From contig NZ_AP018227.1 in NCBI RefSeq assembly GCF_002368095.1, positions 8,234,308 to 8,298,307 of the forward strand: a stretch of 64,000 nucleotides of DNA, given 5' to 3'. Made by a program: the position numbers and the translations under genes. The notes under the pieces are model-generated. The model worked only from the letters and a program-made list of their open reading frames with translations. It was not told where the DNA came from and searched no databases. The DNA comes from Calothrix parasitica NIES-267 (GTDB taxonomy: Bacteria; Cyanobacteriota; Cyanobacteriia; Cyanobacteriales; Nostocaceae). Below, in pieces: positions 33,754 through 43,300 of the stretch. Position 1 is the stretch's first letter. Every line of letters starts with the position of its first letter.

Positions 33754-35493
33754 TTAAAATTTAAACGTAGTCTTTACTAACCCAACCCAAATACTTTCAT
33801 TATCGGCGTTATGCTCTGGGTTGGTAATCATAACTACTCCAGGAGTAATAGAAATATTATCATTTACGGGATAATTATAAGATAATTCAAAATGTAGTGA
33901 TGTATCTTTATCTTCACGCTCTAAAATATCATTATTGGTGACTTTTGGAGGCATACCAAATACGAAATTTAATTGACTACCTAGTTTCCCAATATCGAGT
34001 AATGCTGCTGTTATTGCCCAACTCCAAATATCAGCATCAGCACCTTGAGAAGCATTTACATTACTAAGGTTTGGTGAAGCTTCTGCATTAGCATTAAGAT
34101 AGCTTCCCCACCCTCCTAAAACAAATTTTTTACTTAATTTATAGCTAAATTGCAAACCAAAACCATTGGTAGAAGTCGCTGAATCTCCAAAAGGTAATTG
34201 TGCAAATCTACTACCTTTTCCCCCTGTTATGTTAATACTTGAATCCGGTTGTGGAGCATAATATCGTCCGTAAGTTAAAGCAACTGCTATTTTATCTGAT
34301 GGGGTATAGGTTAACTGAGATAAAGAACTGAATTGTGAACCAAATAATCCTTCATCTACATCATCACCGGAAGTTGTGAAGTAGCTTACACCAGCCGCTA
34401 TTTCATCGGTAAATTTGTAGTAGACTACCCCACCCGTACCGAATGCAAAAGCATAAATCGGATTTTCGCTACCGAAAGTGGAAATTGAAGAGACGGGATT
34501 GAGTGAAGGAAAAATCCGAGTTGGGAAACCTGCAATCGGTGCAATCACAATGGTACCGCGATTATTTCCTATAGGTGATTCATAATAAAGCGAAGCTAAA
34601 TCAAATTCGTTGTCGGTATTAGTTGCACCGATTAAGCTAATCATATCGGTACCAACTGCATCCCTGTCAAAGCTGCTGATGTTCCCCGCTTGTATACTAG
34701 TTCGCAATAAATCTTTACCTGTAAAACTAGTATCAAAATCAATAACTGCACGAGACGAAAAGCTTAAGTTTGTATCTAAACTGTCCGTTTGATTTTCTCC
34801 CGGTGCTGCTGCTTTCAAATTACCAAAAGCACTAATTAGATAAAAGTCTACCGTACCTTTTAAAGTTGTTGTAGTGCTAAATTGATTTTTTTCAATTATA
34901 TTGACTTGTTCTTCTAAGCTTTCTACTCTATTACTTACATCCCGTAGTTCAGAAATAAACTCTCTTTGTAGTCTATCCAAAACTGTCAAATCTTCCATCT
35001 GAACTAAATTATCTTGGGAATTAGCAATTAAACTTTCAATTCTGCTTAGACAGGTATTTAATGTAGCTGCAAATTCGTAACGAGTCAGGGGGCGATTACC
35101 TTCGATAAAGCTTTGCTTAACGCCATTAAAATTATTCCCTGAAAAGCTTATACAGCGGTACTTTTCAATTAAATTGCGTAAGGCTTCATAAGCCCAATGT
35201 TCGGCGCTAATGTCCTGTAGCTGATTGACATCAGTAACGTTATTGGAATCAATATTTTCTTGGCTATATTTTCGAGCAGAATTATCTATATCAATACTTG
35301 GATAATCTTTTTCTTTACTAATGTTGGGAAAATGATATTGCTCTGTATTTATAATTTTATGACTATCTTTATCTTCGGATAAATTTAAATCAATCTGAGT
35401 ATTTTGTTGAGCTAAACCTGGAGATAAATTGAATAAAATAGAACTTATTATTGCTGAGGTAAACTGCAATACAATTTTTGTTGTTTTCATCAA
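33754..35493 (-). CDS. Iron-uptake-type outer-membrane porin with SLH domain
   Basis: A protein of 579 residues with a signal peptide and a polar linker. An S-layer-homology domain follows (about 93-160: ISAEHWAYEALRNLIEKY, then NRPLTRYEFAATLNTCL), then a coiled-coil stretch of about 55 residues, and a beta barrel from about 225 to the end, closing in F (VKTTFKF). This is the SomA/iron-uptake porin layout of cyanobacteria, where the SLH domain binds peptidoglycan. It should let small solutes, perhaps inorganic iron, across the outer membrane. Confidence 0.9.
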   Translation of the reverse strand: MMKTTKIVLQFTSAIISSILFNLSPGLAQQNTQIDLNLSEDKDSHKIINTEQYHFPNISKEKDYPSIDIDNSARKYSQENIDSNNVTDVNQLQDISAEHWAYEALRNLIEKYRCISFSGNNFNGVKQSFIEGNRPLTRYEFAATLNTCLSRIESLIANSQDNLVQMEDLTVLDRLQREFISELRDVSNRVESLEEQVNIIEKNQFSTTTTLKGTVDFYLISAFGNLKAAAPGENQTDSLDTNLSFSSRAVIDFDTSFTGKDLLRTSIQAGNISSFDRDAVGTDMISLIGATNTDNEFDLASLYYESPIGNNRGTIVIAPIAGFPTRIFPSLNPVSSISTFGSENPIYAFAFGTGGVVYYKFTDEIAAGVSYFTTSGDDVDEGLFGSQFSSLSQLTYTPSDKIAVALTYGRYYAPQPDSSINITGGKGSRFAQLPFGDSATSTNGFGLQFSYKLSKKFVLGGWGSYLNANAEASPNLSNVNASQGADADIWSWAITAALLDIGKLGSQLNFVFGMPPKVTNNDILEREDKDTSLHFELSYNYPVNDNISITPGVVMITNPEHNADNESIWVGLVKTTFKF

Positions 35494-35646
35494 TTATTTT
35501 TCAATTTTAATTACCTCAAAACAATAGTCTTTTTATTCAATAAACCAATATTTGTCTTAATATAAATTAATCTTTTCAAATTTATTCCTATATTTTAGTA
35601 GTTCACCATATTTATACTGACAGCTTAGTTTTTGGGTAATTGTTGG

Positions 35647-35669
35647 GAGACGTAAAAGTATTATGTCTC
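35647..35669. repeat. GAGACGT palindrome, copy 3 (degraded)
   Basis: GAGACGTAAAAGTATTATGTCTC has one mismatched pair near the centre. The CCCGTCGGAAT-AATGAAAT run after it is also found after copy 6 at 58808. Confidence 0.75.
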
Positions 35670-35707
35670 TACAACCCGTCGGAATAAATGAAATGAACTA
35701 CTAATGA

Positions 35708-36307
35708 TTACCAAAACATAGATTCCGTAAGCTCGGAACCTCCTGCTTTCTTTCCCAACCAGGAGTGAACTATAGCAAACAAAACTACTAATGGGACCGA
35801 GGAAAAATGAACAATTCGCAATGCTTCCCAACTTCCAAATATACTTGTTATCCAAGGGAACTGAGCCGGTTTATACATTCCTACACCGGTTAATAATGCT
35901 AATAATAATATAGGAATAATGCTTGTATATGCGATACGATGCCAAGCATAAACCAAACGTTTTGGGTTTTTAGTTTTTTGTAAGGCTTGTAAATCTTTAC
36001 TGCTGACAAACCGATGTTTCCATCTACGGCTAATCAAAACGTAAATTCCATACCATAAAAGATTCAACGAGAATAACCACATAGCAGCAAAGTGCCAATG
36101 TCTACCTCCAGCAAGCCAACCCCCTAAAGTAAATATCGGTGGAACATGTAAACCACTACGCCCACCAAAAACGGGATTAGCGTTATAAATTTGTAATCCG
36201 CTTGTAAGCATGATAAACAAACTAATAATATTAATCCAGTGAAATATCTTAGCTGGTATTGCTTGAGTAAAAAACTTCCTTGGGAAAGAATTGTTCGTGG
36301 AAGTCAT
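35708..36307 (-). CDS. Cytochrome b-like membrane protein
   Basis: A protein of 199 residues with four membrane segments and histidines placed for heme ligation: FHWINIISLF in helix 1, HWHFAAMW in helix 2, WHRIAY in helix 3, and VHFSSVPLVVLFAIVHSWLG in helix 4. It belongs to the cytochrome b561/Ni-Fe-hydrogenase b-type group. These usually pass electrons for a molybdopterin or hydrogenase partner, which is not encoded next to it. The neighbouring porin gene lies on the same strand. The partner is unknown. Confidence 0.8.
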   Translation of the reverse strand: MTSTNNSFPRKFFTQAIPAKIFHWINIISLFIMLTSGLQIYNANPVFGGRSGLHVPPIFTLGGWLAGGRHWHFAAMWLFSLNLLWYGIYVLISRRWKHRFVSSKDLQALQKTKNPKRLVYAWHRIAYTSIIPILLLALLTGVGMYKPAQFPWITSIFGSWEALRIVHFSSVPLVVLFAIVHSWLGKKAGGSELTESMFW

Positions 36308-36410
36308 ATAAAATAAGGTAATTTAATTAATAAATTGAAGTTTATTTGAATAGAATTGTATCAGATTATGTAATATCAAGTCTGGACGATTAATTATTTT
36401 TACATCAATT

Positions 36411-36434
36411 AAAAAAAGCGGGACTAATACCCGC
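36411..36434 (-). terminator. Minus-strand Rho-independent terminator without an obvious gene
   Basis: Read on the minus strand, arms GCGGG and CCCGC flank TATTAGT and are followed by a run of seven T. No gene on this strand ends near it (the nearest, the HetP-like gene, ends at 37177). A short RNA may end here. Confidence 0.65.
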
Positions 36435-36999
36435 AATGAAATTAATAATTGATTGTTGTATATTCTTTAATGCGAAGACTTATTGCTAACTAATTTTTGA
36501 TTATATCAATTCCTTTCTTTATCGTTATAAAGATGTGTTTTTCTTTAGCCCACACAGGTAGTTAAAGTTGGAGTTGTTGGCTTGCTAACCCCAAGCTAGT
36601 GTTATTCCCTAGGGGAGGCTGCCGTCGGTATTGCGTCAGAGAAAGATACTCAAAGGGGCTTCGTTGCTACAGCCGAGTCAGTGCGTTGAGCCGGTTCCTA
36701 AAGCAGTCCGTCCGCTCATGGGAGAAACTCCCAAGACTGCGCTGCCGAATTCATTCGGACTTATGTCCTTCGGACACGCTTCGCTAACAGGCTCGCTTAC
36801 TCGCTTCGCAGTTTGATTTTACACTTCTATGCCTCCAATTAGATCGGCTCCGACCTTGGGACAAAACTCTACATAGAAACTTTCCTGATACTTTCCCCAA
36901 AAAATATCCCAGTACTTTCAACCGTGGATTATGGACAAGAATCTTGACCGAAATTAACTTTTTTATACTATCATCTCACGTTTCACGGCAATTAAAATT

Positions 37000-37039
37000 G
37001 CAAAGTCTGCCGGAAGAAGATTCTTCCGGCGAGCTTTGC
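37000..37039. repeat. Strong hairpin
   Basis: Outer arms GCAAAG/CTTTGC and inner perfect ten-base arms GCCGGAAGAA/TTCTTCCGGC are separated by two bases. It could be an RNA structure or a mobile-element end. Confidence 0.7.
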
Positions 37040-37176
37040 GCTCGTGTCCAATTTCCACCCCGACTTAAAAATGCGGGGCTATGATTGTCCCACGTGCTTT
37101 TAGGTATTCTCCAAATAAACAGTATGCCCATATTGGCGAAGACTCCTAATCCCATAATTTAAATGCGAGGCATTTA

Positions 37177-37449
37177 TTAACCCTTTTCTTGCTTGATTAA
37201 ATGCATTTCATTAGCTTTAAAAGTGCGAATATTTACTGCCTGATTATGTGTATCTTTTGTTTCTGTCTTTCGAGAAAGATAATTTTCTTTGAGTAGTCTT
37301 ATATAAGTTCGGTAAGGTATATAGTCTACCGGATCGTACCCATGAAAACGGAGCGTTAAAACACATGCCCATGAATACTTTCTGGCTAAAATTGCTTCAA
37401 CAACTTCTTCAACTTGTTTCTTATTCATTGCCCTCAATTTTGCTAACAT
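37177..37449 (-). CDS. HetP-like small protein (heterocyst commitment family)
   Basis: A protein of 90 residues. The core IVEAILARKYSWACVLTLRF (here VVEAILARKYSWACVLTLRF) and GYDPVDYIPYRTYIRLLKEN resemble the conserved domain of HetP and its small paralogues, which in Anabaena control the commitment of cells to become heterocysts. The tail is polar and low in order. The first ATG is listed; an ATG seven codons on (37426-37428) has GAGGG close upstream. About 2 kb of noncoding DNA lies upstream, which may hold a complex promoter. The family call is from memory of the motif and needs a profile search. Confidence 0.7.
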   Translation of the reverse strand: MLAKLRAMNKKQVEEVVEAILARKYSWACVLTLRFHGYDPVDYIPYRTYIRLLKENYLSRKTETKDTHNQAVNIRTFKANEMHLIKQEKG

Positions 37450-38504
37450 TTAGTAGTAAGTATTTTATTGAGTCAAAGGGAACACTTTAAAATATAAATC
37501 TTTCTATTACAAAGTTTATATTTTTATTGCTGTATTAATTCATATTTTTTGAGAATCTTTATATAAAATTCATAATAAATCTACTACTTCATATTAAAAA
37601 TAATAATAGTCATTTAGATAAATCAATTTTGTAAATGAATTTTTATTGTCGTCTAGCGAAAGCATTAAGTTTATAAAAATAAAAAAAGATTGTAGTGATT
37701 AAAATTACTTAGCTTAAATAAATAGAAAAAAATATAATACAGCTGAGTTGCTAGTAGCTGATAATTTATACTATATTGCTTGTATAATCACTTAATAGAG
37801 CTAAATTTGAATTATAAATATTTGGCTACATTAAAATAAAGGATAATAGTTAAATCTTTGTTTATTTTGGTTAGACAATGGTGTATTGCTAAATTGTATT
37901 AAATGAATCATGCTGTCGTGTAATACTACTATTAAGTAAAGTTCAAATAATTAATCAACTAGAAGATGATTAATATTTCTATACCGTCTTAATTATTTAT
38001 AAGTCATAACATAACGGACAACATTGAGGGCTAGACCCCTTATATTTTTATGTTTTTTTACTATTTAATTATTCAAAAATTATTTTTGACCTTTCATTAG
38101 CAGCTTACTAGACAATACTGTAAGTAACAATTATGTATTTTTTTTTATTTGTCGATACCTTTACGGTATTAAAATAAACATAATAGCTCCATCTAATTAG
38201 TTCAATAATAGTTATCTCAAGCTGGGTAACTGATAAAAGTCTATTGTTTCATTGAAGTCATTTTACAGGCTCTTTAAATGCATCTGTAGTTAATCAACAT
38301 TGGAAAATACTCTCTATTTTTTATCTAAAATTATCAGATTTTCGATAAATTAAGTAATATTTTTGACTTGCTTGTAACTTATGAATAAAGTCGCAATGAA
38401 TGTATAAAAATATGCTTTTTTTTTGATTAATTGTGGAACTATAGTAATTTTTTTTTGAAACAATATAATATTGCTATCTAAAGCTGGCATTTTCTTAAAA
38501 TATC

Positions 38505-38631
38505 AGGACTTAGGCAAAGCAAAATAGTAATTGCGACCGAAACGTAGTTTAGGGAAGCAATCCCAGGGGCTAGGTAGATTACCTAGCTGTCGCTCCGACC
38601 GGACGCAGTCACGTTATTTTGCGTCAGTCCT
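38505..38631. repeat. Dispersed element with imperfect inverted ends
   Basis: Ends AGGACTTAGGCAAAGCAAAATA and TATTTTGCGTCAGTCCT form an imperfect inverted repeat (the first is described in part). Inside are GCTAGGTA/TACCTAGC (38569-38587) and an inverted relative of the element at 24048. Confidence 0.65.
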
Positions 38632-38730
38632 ATCTAATATCTAATTTATTACCAGCAGATGTAATGATTGTGAGTATAATAGTTTGTTTTATTAATTCGG
38701 CTATGGTCGCGTTTTCTTTGGAAATGTCGG

Positions 38731-38752
38731 GAGACGTTATTTATAACGTCTC
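38731..38752. repeat. GAGACGT palindrome, copy 4
   Basis: Perfect ten-base arms GAGACGTTAT and ATAACGTCTC flank TT. Confidence 0.85.
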
Positions 38753-38805
38753 TACATTACGTCCGTAGAAAACAAAACTGTCAAAATTAATGAAAAGGAC
38801 TAATA

Positions 38806-38913
38806 GTACCGGAAGATAAGCTAAAACCTATAAGTTTGGTAGATATCCCTCGAAAAGCACTTCGTCAAACTAAGAGTAAAGGACGAAATGCGGTTGTAGC
38901 TACTCGGCACTAA
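38806..38913 (+). pseudogene. Remnant of a GGDEF (diguanylate cyclase) C-terminus
   Basis: One frame reads IPRKALRQTKSKGRNAVVAT and then a stop. This matches the end of GGDEF domains, where ADxALYxAKxxGRNxVV is the rule. Nothing upstream in this frame continues the domain. A GAGACGT palindrome lies 54 bases before it. Confidence 0.6.
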
Positions 38914-39465
38914 ATATTAGATAATTGCTGTATAAAGCTCACTCGGTTGTATCAGTTAAAATTAGATATTCATACAGCCTTCTTTATTTCCCGTTCCCTA
39001 CTTCTTCCTCCCTATACCAAAAATCTTCCGCTTTTCTACTGAATTAATGAAGATAAAATAATTGGTTTTTCTTTATATCTCCGTATAAAGGCTGTTTTCG
39101 CTACATATATAACTTGCTATATTTGGTTTCAAACGAAAAGAGACTATTTATATTTAGGTAATCTCTGCGTCTGCCTAAAAAATTTTATAAAGCATCTACT
39201 GTAGGAGAACTGTTATATACAGTGTTAATCTCATACTCGCAGAGCATGGGGATTATAACCGTTTTCAGCTAATGAAGGTAGGTTTGGCAAAACTCTCCTT
39301 GTGTCCGAATGACGGGGTGAGGTCAATAAAACTACTCGATTTTGGCTGTAGTTGTGGATTTTTTTAGTTATGATGCGGATATTGCATCTTTATACGGACA
39401 GTTATTTAAATTGTGAGTATTTTGTAAACAAAAAAACCTTCCCAACTTAATAATTTCTAATTAAT

Positions 39466-40389
39466 ATGAGATTAAATATAAAGCGGTGGAGGTACACTTA
39501 CCTTCTGCTATCATTTTTGCTTCCTGGACTTATCCTTAAGGAAGCGATACCTGTCATCGCGAATGAAATTAATAATACAGCGGTGTTTGGAGGTGATAAT
39601 ATTGGCTCTTTCAACACTAATAACACTACTTTCAGCGCTGGAGATGCAGCTTTACAGATAACTAAAACTGCAAATAAAAGTGCAGCAGAACCTGGAGATA
39701 CTGTAATTTACCGGGTTGTAATTCGTAATACTGGTTCAGCTTCAGCTAGCAATTTAACTCTGAATGATACTCTTCCTTTGGGTTTGCGATTGGCTGAAGA
39801 ATCAGTACAGGGTTCTTTGAGTGATGGTACTACAACAACTGAAGTTGCAGTTTCAACAACTCCAGCCCAAAATCGGACTATTGCAATTAATTATGCTGGT
39901 AGCATTCCACCGCAGGGAACTTTGAGTGTGGTCTACGCTGTGACGGTTACACCCGATGGAATGCGAGGAAGTGGTAGAAATTTGGCTGTTGCGAGTACTA
40001 ATAATCTCACGAGTAATACTGCGAGTCATTTGCTAAGAATTCGTCCTGGTATTCTTTCCGATTGTGGAACTTTGATTGGACGTGTTTTTGTTGATAAAAA
40101 TTTTGATGGTGAACAGCAACCGGGAGAACCTGGTGTACCGAATGCGGTAATTTTTATGGATGATGGTAATCGTATTTTAACTGATGCGAATGGAATGTAT
40201 TCGGTGGCTAATGTGATTTCGGGTAATCGTACTGCAACTTTAGACTACACAAGTTTACCGGGTTATATTCAAGCTCCAAATCTCTACAAAATCAAGAGTA
40301 ATAGTCAGTCTCGCTTGGTACGTTTAGCACCTGGAAGTATGGCAAGAATGAATTTTGCTGTCACTCCAGCTTTTAGAGGGGGGCGTTAA
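39466..40389 (+). CDS. Secreted DUF11/SdrD-like surface protein
   Basis: A protein of 307 residues with a signal peptide, then a DUF11 domain (about 65-185: LQITKTANKSAAEPGDTVIY, NLTLNDTLPLGLRL, AVTVTPDG). After a linker with a cysteine comes an SdrD B-like domain (about 200-265: GRVFVDKNFDGEQQPGEPGV, a likely calcium-binding loop). Such proteins decorate cell surfaces. It overlaps nothing, but the next gene starts five bases after its stop, so the two are co-transcribed. The C-terminus is basic and short. Confidence 0.85.
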   Translation: MRLNIKRWRYTYLLLSFLLPGLILKEAIPVIANEINNTAVFGGDNIGSFNTNNTTFSAGDAALQITKTANKSAAEPGDTVIYRVVIRNTGSASASNLTLNDTLPLGLRLAEESVQGSLSDGTTTTEVAVSTTPAQNRTIAINYAGSIPPQGTLSVVYAVTVTPDGMRGSGRNLAVASTNNLTSNTASHLLRIRPGILSDCGTLIGRVFVDKNFDGEQQPGEPGVPNAVIFMDDGNRILTDANGMYSVANVISGNRTATLDYTSLPGYIQAPNLYKIKSNSQSRLVRLAPGSMARMNFAVTPAFRGGR

Positions 40390-40393
40390 TCAT

Positions 40394-43300
40394 ATGAAAT
40401 ATTTCAGTTTAAATAAACGAAGTTTAATATTAACTACTTTTAGTGCTGCGATGGTATTTCCTATAGTTAATGTATCCGCACAAAATATTATTAATTCTCA
40501 AGTTCTAGATAATTCAGATTTCAGAGAAGTTAATTTAGCAGTTGATGATAGTAAAGCGTTATTTTCATCAGTTGTTGCTCAATCTCCGGAGTTGATTCGG
40601 GATAAAGTTATTATTCAGACTGGTAAGGGAGTAGAGAGTAATAGTAATTCTGGAAAGAAATCCTCAAATATCGACCTTGAGGAACTTAAACAGCGAAAAC
40701 AAAGTTCTTCTACTCCTTCATCTATTGCTAATCAAGTCAGTATAATTACTCCTCAAGCTGGCACTATTAATACTGCAAATACTAATGTCTCGATTCAACA
40801 TCACCCTAGCGCTAAGGTTAAGGTGAAAATAAATGGGAAACCAATAGATAAGGATATTAGCAGTTACACTCACAAAGATGAGGAACAAAAGCTTTACACA
40901 AAAATTTGGTACAACGTTCCTTTGTCAGAAGGTGAAAATACCATCACGGCTAAAACCAAGAAAGGTAATCCGGTTAGCGTTAAAGTCTTTGTAGAAGAGC
41001 AAAAAGCTAAGATTTCGATTAATCCAGTTGGGAAATCAAGAATTCCTGCTGATGGACGTTCTAATCTCGATTTCAAAGGTAGAATTACTGGCAAGGACGG
41101 GAAGTTAGTAAGTAAAAACACTATTGTTACCTTAAGCAGCAATGCTGGTAAATTTATCGGTGCTGATTACAAACAAGATGCACCCGGATTTCAAGTTTTA
41201 GCTCGTGGTGGTGAGTTTAAGGCTAGCTTACAAGCAGGTCTGGAAGCTCGAAGCGTGAAAGTTAATGCAATTATCTATGATAAAAACCGTTCTGCTCGAT
41301 TGGGTTCGGGAGCGGTATCTTATGTTGAATTTGTCACTAATTTACGTCCTTCCCTAGCGACGGGGGTTGTAAATCTGAGGATTGGAGCGGGTGGAACTGA
41401 CTATTATGGTGGTTTCCGGGATTTTCTCAACCCGGATGAGATTGATAAGGATACGGTTGTTGATTTGGATGCAGCGGTTTTTGCTACGGGTAAGATTGGA
41501 GAATGGTTATTTACGGGAGCTTATAACAGCGAACGTCCTTTGAATCAGGATTGTAATGGTGATAATCGTCTGTTCGGAGGAATTCAATCCTGTGAAAAAC
41601 AGTATCCCGTTTATGGTGATGATTCTACAGTTACTAATACCGCTCCTTCGATAGATAGCGTTTATGCTCGTATCGAACGAACTCCCAATGTTAGAGGAGC
41701 AGAACCCGACTATTTTATGTGGGGTGATTACAATACTCAGGAATTTTCTAGACCGTCACAACTTTACAGTGCTACGACCAGACAATTACACGGTTTTAAG
41801 GGGAATTTCAATTTAGGTAATTTACAGGTAACTGGATTATTTGCCAATAATATCGAAGGTTTTCAACGAGATACGATTACTCCCGATGGAACGAGCGGTT
41901 ATTATTTTGTTTCTCGTCGATTGATGGTTCCCGGAAGTGAAAGCGTTTTTATCGAGACAGAGGAAATTAATCGTCCCGGTACGGTAGTTAAGCGTAAAGC
42001 TTTGTATAGGGGAGCAGATTACGAAATCGATTACGACAGAGGAACAATTTTATTCCGTCGTCCGGTTTTTGCTACGGAATTAAATCCTTTTGAATCGACT
42101 TTGGTAAATCGAATTGTAGTTACTTATCAAAACGAAGCTGGTGATGATAGTCAGCTTTATGGAGGTAGACTGCAATTAAATTTGAGAGATAGTAAGAAAA
42201 ATCCAGATAAAACGGCATTTTTGGGAGGTAGTTATCTAAAAGAGGAACAGGGAATCCAGGATTTTGAACTTTACGGTGTTGATTTCTATGCTCCTTTTAA
42301 ATCTGGGTTTATTCTTGGTGAATATGCACGTTCCCAACACGAGACTTTGAATTTTGGCGATGTCAGTGGTTCTGCTTACCGAATGGAAGCGAATGGAAAC
42401 ATTGGTCGTGCTTTAAAAGGAAAAGCTTATTATCGTTCCGTCACAGAAAATTTTGCGAATAATGCAACCTGGAGTTTTGCTCCGGGACAAACACGTTATG
42501 GAGCAGATGTAGCCGCTAAAATTGGTGATTCAACTAGTTTTCAGGTTGGTTACGACCATGAAGAAAACTTTGGTCTAGCACCAGCAGAACGTACTCAATT
42601 AGTTGATTTATTTAATCCCCAACCTCTACCGACTCCGGGAAGTCAAGTTGATAACTCCTTAACTACAGTTAGAGCAGGAATACAACAAAAAATTGGCGAA
42701 TCAGATATAAAGTTTGAATACGTGAACCGTTCCCGTGAAGACAGAGTTAATAACGTATTTGAAGGAACAGCAAGTCAATTAGTATCAAGTCTCAACGTTC
42801 CTTTAACCGAATTTCTCAATTTTCGCGCTCAAAACGAATTGAATCTAGAAGACAGCGACCCTCTTTATCCCAACCGGACAACCCTCGGTTTAGATTGGAG
42901 ACTTTATCCCGGTGTAACAATGCGATTAGCGCATCAATTCTCTGATGGGGGAATATTGAGAGACAATAATATCACCAGCTTGGATACTTTAGTCGAGCAT
43001 AAATTTACAGAAGACACCAGAATTAGCGGACGTTACTCGGTTCTTTCCGGTGCAGACGGGATGAGCGACCAGGGTTCCATAGGGTTAAATCAACGGATTC
43101 GTTTAGCACCTGGATTCAAAATAGATTTGGGCTATGAAAGAGTATTAAATAATCTTTTTGGTAGTACAGCTACAGGTGTAAGATTTGCTCAACCCTATGC
43201 AGTCGGCCAAAGTGCTTCATCCTTGGGTTTATTTGAAGGAAGTACTTACAGCATCGGGATGGCATATACTGATAATCCCAACTTCAACGCTAACGCACGT

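Larger units (their letters stand above)
36308..37176. other. Repeat-rich noncoding block
   Basis: The block holds no intact gene; frames in it are short and do not resemble known proteins. A more GC-rich part (about 36590-36820) carries cyanobacterial repeat-type runs such as TGTCCTTCGGACACGCTTCG and GGCTCGCTTACTCGCTTCGC. A long hairpin sits at 37000-37039 and a minus-strand terminator at 36411. Confidence 0.55.
37450..39465. other. Two-kilobase AT-rich region without intact genes
   Basis: The region shows many short A/T runs and no frame of credible protein character. It contains a degraded repeat element (38505-38631), GAGACGT copy 4 (38731-38752) and a short C-terminal piece of a GGDEF domain (38806-38913). 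The promoters of the HetP-like gene and the DUF11 gene must lie at its two ends. Confidence 0.6.

Noticed and set aside
36599-36816. Two short frames in the repeat block, possibly a transposase or intron remnant
   Set aside because: Neither frame matches a protein family I know, and the two overlap in a GC-rich repeat.
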